Below, piece after piece: positions 1 to 4,997 of a DNA stretch of 5,979 nucleotides (position 1 is its first letter; every line of letters starts with the position of its first letter). The notes under the pieces were generated by a model. It ran no database searches, was not told the origin of the DNA, and saw only the letters and a list, made by a program, of their open reading frames with translations. The stretch spans positions 1 to 5,979 of the forward strand of contig CALAVF010000226.1 of the NCBI GenBank assembly GCA_937892315.1, in the 5' to 3' direction. The stretch comes from an uncultured Prevotellaceae bacterium. GTDB taxonomy: Bacteria > Bacteroidota > Bacteroidia > Bacteroidales > Bacteroidaceae. Position numbers and translations under genes: made by a program.

Positions 1-169
1 ACTGCTGCGGCATGAGGCTGTCACACTCGACAAGCAGGGCATACGACGAATCGGGGTGCTCTTCCATCAGGGACTCCGCACGGTCGAGCACCTCCAACAC
101 GCCCTTGTCGTCAGCACAGGCGGACAACAGGAGCAACAACACAACGGACACATACAGCAACTTCTTCAT
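1..169 (-). CDS. N-terminus of a lipoprotein, possibly TPR-type (partial)
   Basis: Only the first 56 codons are present; the gene runs off the left edge. The product starts MKKLLYVSVV and has a short basic n-region, a hydrophobic stretch (about residues 4-16) and a lipobox LSAC with the predicted lipidated Cys at residue 18, so it is a predicted type II signal-peptide lipoprotein. The mature part has an alpha-helical, acidic look, with a VLDRAESLMEEHPDSSYALL stretch (residues 27-46). That pattern (LDRAExLMEEHPDSAxxLL) is common at the start of Bacteroidales tetratricopeptide-type lipoproteins, so a TPR protein is my best guess, but too little is visible to prove it. The ATG lies 18 bases after the stop of the upstream Big_5 lipoprotein gene, which suggests the same operon. 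No clear Shine-Dalgarno is visible, as is usual in Bacteroidetes. Confidence 0.75.
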   Translation of the reverse strand, partial: MKKLLYVSVVLLLLLSACADDKGVLEVLDRAESLMEEHPDSSYALLVECDSLMPQQ

Positions 170-187
170 CTGAAAACACGAGGGGGC

Positions 188-2416
188 TTACTTCTTGTTC
201 TTGTTTCTCAACCTCTCTTCGTTTCTGTTCTTGGTGCTCTTTGCCTTGTCGGGCTTCTGCTTGGTGATTTTCTCGGGCTTCTGCTTGGCTCGTGGACGAG
301 CGGTGGGGTTCCAGTTTTGGGTGACCTCCCACTGTGCCTTGAGGGTGAGGGCATCGGGATAGTAATAGACGTCTTCGGGCTGGAGATGGGTGTCGTAGTC
401 GCCGGTGTCCCATTCGCCATTGCCGTTGAGGTCGTTGAAGAGACGCATGTAGTAGGTGCCTGGGTTGATGAAGTAGAAGTCGGCTTTGCCGTCTTTTGCC
501 TTGACACTCTTGACGATTTTGTCGCTGCCATCCAGCAGTTGCACGATGGCAGAGGGGTCGGCTCCTTGCAAGACGACGAAAAGGGTGGAGTAAGTGTCGA
601 GGGACTTGACCTTGATGGTACGCTTCTGTGCCTCGTTGCGTTTGCCATAGATGTTGACAAAGGCTGCGGTGTCGATGTCGAGTTGGTAGGTGGAATCTGC
701 CTCCCACTCGGCATAGAGGCGGTAGGTGAGGATTTTGCCTGGCACCTGCCGGAAGAGGAACTTGGCTGGCTCGAAAAGGGAGTCAACCTTGAGGCTGAAG
801 TGTATCTTGGAGAGGTCGAAGGAGTCGAGGGGCTCGCTGAACTCGAAGTCGATGTTCTTGTCGGGGTCTAACGCCTGGGAGTTGCTCATCTTGAACTCCA
901 AGAACTCTTCGGGCATCGGGGGTATCTCGATGTCCTCGTCTTCGTCTTTCTTTTTCTTCTTCTTTTTGTCACTCTTGTCGGTGGATACCTTTGCAGGCTC
1001 TGCTGCCGTTGAGGTTGGCGGAGCGACGGTGTTTTCGGGCTCTACCTCGATGTTTGCAGGCGGAGCGACAGAATCCTGAGGCTCTGCTTCGGCGGCCGTC
1101 GGTTCAGGTGCGGCTTCGGCTGGCTCGACAGGTTCGGGCTTTTCTTCTTCCGTCTCTTTTTCTGCTTTCTTCTCGGCTCGCTTGGCGGCACGTCTCTCGT
1201 CTTTCACTTTCTGCCTGTACTCTTTCGCCCACTCTTCGAACTTGTCTTTCTGCTGCTTGGCAAGTTTCTCTTTGGTGAGTTTGGATTCGAGGTTGAGGGT
1301 GTCGAACGTGAGGGCGAGGTTGCCTGTGGTGTCGGTGGCAAAGAAGTCTATGCGGATGTCGAGGGTGTCGAGGTTGTAGATGAGGGAGTCCTTAATCCAG
1401 TAGTTGATGGTGTCCTTCTTGGGCGAGGCATCGATGATGAAAGCATCGGTGGCATCGAAATTGAGCCCAGTGAGCAAGGGAAGGGTGTCGCTGGGCGAGG
1501 TGAAATAGAGGGTGAACTGCTGGAGGATGGGACGTTCGCTTTTGAGCAAGTAGCGGTCTTGGATGGCTGACTCGAAAGCGAGCAGGACGATGTCGTCAGG
1601 GAAATAGTGGGTGTAGGGTGTCATTACGATGGAGTCGTAATGGATGCTGTCGTGCCAAACGGTGTCGGGACGAAGGTCTGGCTTGCAGGAGGTTTCAAGG
1701 ATGCGGTCGGAGAAGGCAATCTTCTCGGCACGCTGATCATAGACGAAGTTTTGGTTCTGGTCGTTGAGGGCGAAGGCATGGTATTTGCCGGGCGAGAGGC
1801 CCTTGATGACGAAGTGGCCGCTGCCGTCGGTGCGTGAGATTCGCTCGAAAGGAACGGTGCGGAAGGTGGAGTCGGGGAGTGTGGTGATGCTGTCGCCTTC
1901 CTCGTTCCCGCCGATTTTGTACAATCCGACAAGCATACCCTTGATGGGTTCGAGGTTGCTGGCATCAAGCACATTGCCTGACACTTGGAAGGTGTCGAGC
2001 CGTTCGCCTGTGGAGAAGGTGAAGGCATAGTCGCCGTAGGGGTTGCCTTCGTTGTTATCGACGATGGCATCGGCAAAGTCGATGGTGTAGGTCATGTTGG
2101 GCTTGAGGGAGTCAAGCAGGGTGATGTTGACCTTCTTGCCCACCGCCTCTATCTCGGGCTGCTCTATCTGCGGCGGCGAGATGACGACTTTTTCCATGGC
2201 GTTTTCTATCTTCACCATTTCGTCGAACTCAATCACGATTTTCTTCACGCTCTTGGCGTTGGTCATGCCGAACTTGGGCGACGTGCGTACCACTTTCGGA
2301 GGGGTCTCGTCGTAGGAACCTCCGTCGGGTGTTCCCATGTTGGCACACGCAATGAGCAGCATGAGGATGGCTGCTAAGAGGGTGTAGTGGAAAAATCGTG
2401 ATGAGAAGCGATTCAT
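188..2416 (-). CDS. Big_5 (SbsA Ig-like) domain lipoprotein, 742 aa
   Basis: Predicted membrane lipoprotein of unknown function. I chose the ATG at 2416 because it begins a good type II signal peptide (MNRFSSRFFHYTLLAAILML, then lipobox LIAC with Cys24) and forms an ATGA overlap with the GH3 stop; the frame stays open upstream, but the extra 32 residues lie inside GH3. The segments in order are: a Big_5-like domain at about 38-136 (IEFDEMV near the start, TYTIDFADAIVDNNEGNPY near the end); a carboxypeptidase-regulatory-like beta-sandwich at about 143-236; a beta-rich middle to about 375; a charged, coiled-coil-prone segment 378-425; a Pro/Ala/Glu linker 426-475; a Lys7 run at 484-490; a second Big_5-like region at about 505-600; a second small sandwich at about 608-690 with NDLNGNGEWD; and a Lys-rich tail. 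The residues after Cys24 (ANMGTP) do not match the known surface-export signal, so a periplasm-facing anchor is possible. The domain calls are by eye. Confidence 0.9.
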   Translation of the reverse strand: MNRFSSRFFHYTLLAAILMLLIACANMGTPDGGSYDETPPKVVRTSPKFGMTNAKSVKKIVIEFDEMVKIENAMEKVVISPPQIEQPEIEAVGKKVNITLLDSLKPNMTYTIDFADAIVDNNEGNPYGDYAFTFSTGERLDTFQVSGNVLDASNLEPIKGMLVGLYKIGGNEEGDSITTLPDSTFRTVPFERISRTDGSGHFVIKGLSPGKYHAFALNDQNQNFVYDQRAEKIAFSDRILETSCKPDLRPDTVWHDSIHYDSIVMTPYTHYFPDDIVLLAFESAIQDRYLLKSERPILQQFTLYFTSPSDTLPLLTGLNFDATDAFIIDASPKKDTINYWIKDSLIYNLDTLDIRIDFFATDTTGNLALTFDTLNLESKLTKEKLAKQQKDKFEEWAKEYRQKVKDERRAAKRAEKKAEKETEEEKPEPVEPAEAAPEPTAAEAEPQDSVAPPANIEVEPENTVAPPTSTAAEPAKVSTDKSDKKKKKKKDEDEDIEIPPMPEEFLEFKMSNSQALDPDKNIDFEFSEPLDSFDLSKIHFSLKVDSLFEPAKFLFRQVPGKILTYRLYAEWEADSTYQLDIDTAAFVNIYGKRNEAQKRTIKVKSLDTYSTLFVVLQGADPSAIVQLLDGSDKIVKSVKAKDGKADFYFINPGTYYMRLFNDLNGNGEWDTGDYDTHLQPEDVYYYPDALTLKAQWEVTQNWNPTARPRAKQKPEKITKQKPDKAKSTKNRNEERLRNKNKK
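249..288 (-). repeat. 24-base tandem repeat encoding a Lys-rich tail
   Basis: The 16-mer TCGGGCTTCTGCTTGG occurs at 249-264 and again at 273-288 (plus-strand reading), a period of 24 bases or exactly eight codons. It encodes AKQKPEKI followed by TKQKPDKA (residues 710-725) in the basic C-terminal tail of the Big_5 lipoprotein. The frame is kept, so this is a small in-frame duplication in a disordered tail. Confidence 0.8.
947..1141 (-). repeat. Low-complexity Pro/Ala/Glu linker and Lys7 run
   Basis: This stretch encodes residues 426-490 of the Big_5 lipoprotein. It begins with a degenerate PEP/EPAEA-like linker that contains two VAPP copies (450-453 and 464-467), both encoded as GTC GCT CCG CCA or close to it. 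It ends with DKSDKKKKKKKDEDED, in which seven Lys codons come from an almost pure A/G tract (947-967). The purine tract is a plausible slippage site, but the frame is intact here. Such linkers are generally disordered. Confidence 0.75.
2413..2416 (-). other. ATGA stop/start overlap between GH3 and lipoprotein genes
   Basis: On the minus strand the bases read ATGA: the first three are the lipoprotein start codon and the last three are the GH3 TGA stop. This is the classic four-base overlap of translationally coupled genes, and it fixes the lipoprotein start. Confidence 0.85.
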
Positions 2417-3942
2417 TTGTTCATGGAGATGAGTTCCTCGATGTATTGGCGTGAGTTGCTGAGGCGTGGAATCTTGTGCTGTCCACCCAGTTTGCCCTTG
2501 CTCTTGAGCCATTCGTCGAAAAGACCAGGTTTGGCAACGATGATTTCGAGTGGCTGAAGGGTGATGTCCTTATGACGTTTTGCCTCGTAGTCGGAGTTGA
2601 TGGCTTGGAGAGAACGGTCGAGAATGGCGGCAAACTCTTCAATAGACCCTGGTGTCTTGGCAAAGTCGATGACCCACTGGTGGCGGCACTTGGCGTTGCT
2701 GTCCATGAAGATAGGGGCAGCGGTGTAGTCCTTCACCTGTGCTCCTGTGGCGACACATGCTTGAAGAAGTCCCTTCTCGGCGTTGTCAACGATGAGTTCT
2801 TCGCCAAAGGCATTGATGAAGTGCTTGGTGCGGCCCGTGATGGAGAACTTGTAGGGGTCTTTCTGCGAGAACTTGACGGTGTCGCCGATGAGGTAACGCC
2901 AAAGTCCGCAACTGGTGCTGATAATCATGGCGTAGTTGACACCGGGCTCGATGTCCCAAAGAGGCACAATCTTGCTTTCGTCCAGTGGATAGCCGTTGTC
3001 GCCCAGATTATCCATCGGACAGAACTCGTAGAAGATGCCGTAGTCAATCATCAGAAGCATGTTCGGGTCGTGGAGGTCGTTCTGCAAGCCAAAGAAACCT
3101 TCGCTGGCGTTGTAGGTCTCCAGATAGTGCATGTTGGGCAACTTGATGATGTTCTTGTACTGCTCTCGATAGGGGGTGAACGCTACGCCGCCGTGGAAGA
3201 ACACTTCGAGGTTGGGCCACACTTGGTCGAGGCTGTCCACGCCTTTCAGTTCCATCACGCGGTTGAGCACACTGAGCATCCATGAGGGTACACCGCTCAG
3301 GTTGGTGATGTTCATGTCCATTGCGGCACGGGCAATCTTGTCACGCTTCTCTTCGAAATCGCTCAACAGGGCAATTCTCTTCTTCGGAACACGGATGATT
3401 TTGGCTGCCGTCGGGATGTTCTCGATGAGGATGGCACTGAGGTCACCCACTAAACTGTTAGGGGTATTGAGATTGGGGGAATGGCTGCCTCCAAGGATGA
3501 GGCTCTTGCCTGAGAAAAACTTGCTGTTGGGGTTGATGTGCAGATAACTGACGATACAATCGGTGCCGCCTCGGTAGTGAATATTCTTCAACCCTTCTCC
3601 ACTGACGGGAATGAACTTGCTCTTGTCGTTGGTGGTGCCAGAAGATTTGGCGTACCAACGCACCACTCCAGGCCAAAGCACATTTTCTTTGCCTTCTCGC
3701 ATTTTGTGGATGTAGCCTTTCAACTCTTCATACGTGTTAACGGGCACATTCTGATAAAATTGCTCATAGGAGGCAATCTGGTCATAATGATGCTGTTCGC
3801 CCCATTCGGTTTTGGCTCCTTGGCGAACGAGGTGGCGTAAAATTTTCAACTGCAAGTCTTTGGCACGGGTTGTGTACTTGTCAAGTTGTTTCTGACGTTT
3901 TGAGAAATATATCTTGTTTAGGAACCCTGTAGTATTCATCAT
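2413..3942 (-). CDS. GH3 family (acyl-acid-amido-synthetase-like) protein, 509 aa
   Basis: Member of the GH3 branch of the ANL adenylating superfamily. Plant members join amino acids to jasmonate, auxin or benzoates through an acyl-AMP; the substrate of the bacterial branch is not known to me. Visible motifs are the ATP/phosphate-binding loop YAKSSGTTNDKSKF (97-110), YNASEGFFGLQ (277-287), RYLIGDTVKF with the expected nucleotide-contacting Asp (349-358), SITGRTKHFINAFGEEL at the hinge to the small C-terminal domain (367-383), and GGQHKIPRL near the end (486-494). The length fits full-size bacterial GH3 proteins. There is no signal peptide, so the protein is predicted cytoplasmic. The start is ATGATG; either Met could be used (3942 or 3939). 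A Bacteroidetes-type promoter lies just upstream, and the TGA stop overlaps the ATG of the downstream lipoprotein gene, implying translational coupling. The family call is firm; the reaction is inference. Confidence 0.93.
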   Translation of the reverse strand: MMNTTGFLNKIYFSKRQKQLDKYTTRAKDLQLKILRHLVRQGAKTEWGEQHHYDQIASYEQFYQNVPVNTYEELKGYIHKMREGKENVLWPGVVRWYAKSSGTTNDKSKFIPVSGEGLKNIHYRGGTDCIVSYLHINPNSKFFSGKSLILGGSHSPNLNTPNSLVGDLSAILIENIPTAAKIIRVPKKRIALLSDFEEKRDKIARAAMDMNITNLSGVPSWMLSVLNRVMELKGVDSLDQVWPNLEVFFHGGVAFTPYREQYKNIIKLPNMHYLETYNASEGFFGLQNDLHDPNMLLMIDYGIFYEFCPMDNLGDNGYPLDESKIVPLWDIEPGVNYAMIISTSCGLWRYLIGDTVKFSQKDPYKFSITGRTKHFINAFGEELIVDNAEKGLLQACVATGAQVKDYTAAPIFMDSNAKCRHQWVIDFAKTPGSIEEFAAILDRSLQAINSDYEAKRHKDITLQPLEIIVAKPGLFDEWLKSKGKLGGQHKIPRLSNSRQYIEELISMNK

Positions 3943-3958
3943 TTTGTAATTTACGATG

Positions 3959-3992
3959 CAAAGTTACACATAAATTATCAAATAGAGCGAAA
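3959..3992 (-). promoter_or_regulatory. Bacteroidetes-type promoter for the GH3 operon
   Basis: The minus strand carries TAACTTTG at 3966-3959, an exact match to the Bacteroidetes sigma-ABfr -7 consensus TAnnTTTG. A weak -33-like TTTC sits at 3992-3989, about 22 bases upstream (the consensus is TTTG with roughly 19-21 bases). The predicted transcript would begin near 3954, giving a leader of only about a dozen bases before the ATG at 3942. The leader is A/T-rich (AAATTACAAA) with no Shine-Dalgarno, as expected in this phylum. The rest of the 97-base gap (3943-4042) shows no convincing terminator for rnc; it holds only a 7-base GAAACTT/AAGTTTC inverted repeat with a 33-base loop (arms 3989-3995 and 4029-4035). 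Confidence 0.6.
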
Positions 3993-4042
3993 CTTGTGGC
4001 ATGAATCGTGTCTTGAACTTTGGATTTTAAGTTTCTTCTATC

Positions 4043-4927
4043 CTATTCTTGCTTGGCTTGATTCTTTTTCCGCTGAGCGGCATTCCTGATGCCGTTCAGC
4101 AGTTCTTTCTCTCGCTTGATGCGTTTCAGTGCTTGTTTAGCAGCGTTCTGGTCACTTTCTTTCTTGCTGTAACCATCTCCGGTGCCACACGAAATGCCTT
4201 CTATCAAAACACAGGAATGAAACATGGGGGTATTGTGATTTCGACGGTCTCGCGTTTCTTTCTGCTGGAATGCAAATTGGTACTGGTGCTTCTGACACCA
4301 TTCGATGAGTGCGCTCTTGAAGTTTCCTTCTTGCTTGGCAATGTTGTCGATGTTGATGTAGTGCTTAAATACTTTCTCTTCCAAAAAGCGATAGCAATAA
4401 TTATAGCCTCGGTCGAGATAGATGGCACCGAAGAATGCTTCGAAAGCGTTTCCGTTCATGAAACTGTTATGACCTGTCGTCACAGCCCCTGTGTGCTGGA
4501 TGAGTTTGTCAAGTCCGAGGTCAACCGCCAACCTGTTGAGCGAATTGCGACACACGATTTTGCTACGAAGGTTGGTCAGGAAACCTTCTTGCTTGGTGCC
4601 GTAGTGCTTGTAGAGAATGTCGGCAACGATGGCTCCCAACACGGCATCTCCAAGGAACTCCAACCGCTCGTTGTTGACATGATTGGGCAAGGTTCCATGG
4701 GATGGCTTTCTCTTTGCTAGTTCTGCCTTGCTGGATTTGCTCCGTCCTTGACGTTCCTCTTTCTCTTTTTCCCGCTCGTAGTAAGCAACAGATTTGTGCA
4801 TCAGTGCCAATCTGTAAAGCCTGATGTTGTGTGGGTAGAATCCTAAGATGGACTTGAGTCGTAAAAAAGGCTTCTTTTCAGTGACGAAAAGAAGCCTAAT
4901 TCTATCAAATAAATCTGGAATCACCAT
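4043..4927 (-). CDS. rnc: Ribonuclease III, 294 aa
   Basis: Double-strand-specific endoribonuclease that processes rRNA precursors and structured mRNAs. The RIII domain covers about residues 20-195 and contains the signature NERLEFLGDAVLG (86-98). Glu90 and Asp94 match the E. coli metal-binding Glu41 and Asp45. The second catalytic motif, GNAFEAFFGAIYLD (159-172), keeps Glu163 (E. coli Glu117) but has Asn160 where E. coli has Asp114. A double-stranded-RNA-binding domain follows at about 202-272, with the typical GTGDGYSKKESDQNAAKQAL end (248-267), then a basic tail. Between HKS (44-46) and NERLEF there are 39 residues, against about 5 in E. coli; this very charged insertion explains much of the extra length over E. 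coli's 226. The ATG at 4927 gives MVIPDLFDRIRLLF, like other Bacteroidetes RNase III starts. It lies 70 bases downstream of fabF. The first codons contain a terminator-like hairpin. Confidence 0.96.
   Translation of the reverse strand: MVIPDLFDRIRLLFVTEKKPFLRLKSILGFYPHNIRLYRLALMHKSVAYYEREKEKEERQGRSKSSKAELAKRKPSHGTLPNHVNNERLEFLGDAVLGAIVADILYKHYGTKQEGFLTNLRSKIVCRNSLNRLAVDLGLDKLIQHTGAVTTGHNSFMNGNAFEAFFGAIYLDRGYNYCYRFLEEKVFKHYINIDNIAKQEGNFKSALIEWCQKHQYQFAFQQKETRDRRNHNTPMFHSCVLIEGISCGTGDGYSKKESDQNAAKQALKRIKREKELLNGIRNAAQRKKNQAKQE
4863..4897 (-). terminator. Terminator-like hairpin inside the rnc 5' coding region
   Basis: On the minus strand AGGCTTCTTTTC (4897-4886) is followed by a 6-base loop GTCACT and the exact complement GAAAAGAAGCCT (4879-4868). 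The last T of the stem runs on into five more T (4867-4863). This is a perfect 12-bp stem followed by a U-tract, the shape of an intrinsic terminator, and it starts 30 bases after the A of the rnc ATG. It encodes residues 11-22 (RLLFVTEKKPFL). The structure is seen directly. That it acts as an attenuator, a partial fabF terminator or an RNase III site is inference. Confidence 0.5.
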
Positions 4928-4930
4928 ATA

Positions 4931-4945
4931 AACTTTTGGAAAGTT
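4931..4945 (-). promoter_or_regulatory. Hairpin directly before the rnc start codon
   Basis: The minus strand reads AACTTTCCAAAAGTT, a perfect 6-bp inverted repeat with a 3-base loop that ends three bases before the rnc ATG. If folded it would sit where the ribosome docks. The stem is A/U-rich and weak (one G-C pair per arm), so folding in the cell is uncertain. Confidence 0.35.
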
Positions 4946-4957
4946 CCTGAAGGTCTT

Positions 4958-4985
4958 GTCCCTTCAAAACATGTTTCTTAGGGAC
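4958..4985 (-). promoter_or_regulatory. Stem-loop in the fabF-rnc gap
   Basis: The minus strand has GTCCCT (4985-4980) and AGGGAC (4963-4958) as a 6-bp outer stem, a symmetric 3x3 internal loop (AAG opposite TGA, one G-U possible), then AAA/TTT closing a CATG tetraloop. No T-run follows, so it does not look like an intrinsic terminator. It lies 12 bases after the fabF stop and could protect the fabF 3' end or be an RNase III or other processing site; the role is unknown. Confidence 0.4.
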
Positions 4986-4997
4986 TTTACTCCAGTA

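Noticed and set aside
56..871. 271-codon open frame on the plus strand
   Set aside because: It lies wholly antisense to the Big_5 lipoprotein and the next lipoprotein gene. Its product is a Val/Gly/Leu-rich string with no recognisable domain, as expected from the complement of biased codons.
2417..2512. 32-residue N-terminal extension of the Big_5 lipoprotein
   Set aside because: The frame is open to an ATG at 2512, but this would bury the signal peptide and lies inside the GH3 gene. The ATG at 2416 gives a proper lipoprotein signal and an ATGA overlap.
2476..3285. 269-codon open frame on the plus strand
   Set aside because: It is antisense to the well-supported GH3 gene and shows no domain or start signal, so it is a shadow of coding bias.
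3989..4035. GAAACTT/AAGTTTC inverted repeat as an rnc terminator
   Set aside because: The arms are only 7 bases, A/T-rich and separated by 33 bases, with no T-run; it is weak and probably chance.
4049..4720. 223-codon open frame on the plus strand
   Set aside because: It is antisense to rnc, which has clear catalytic and RNA-binding motifs; the antisense product resembles nothing.
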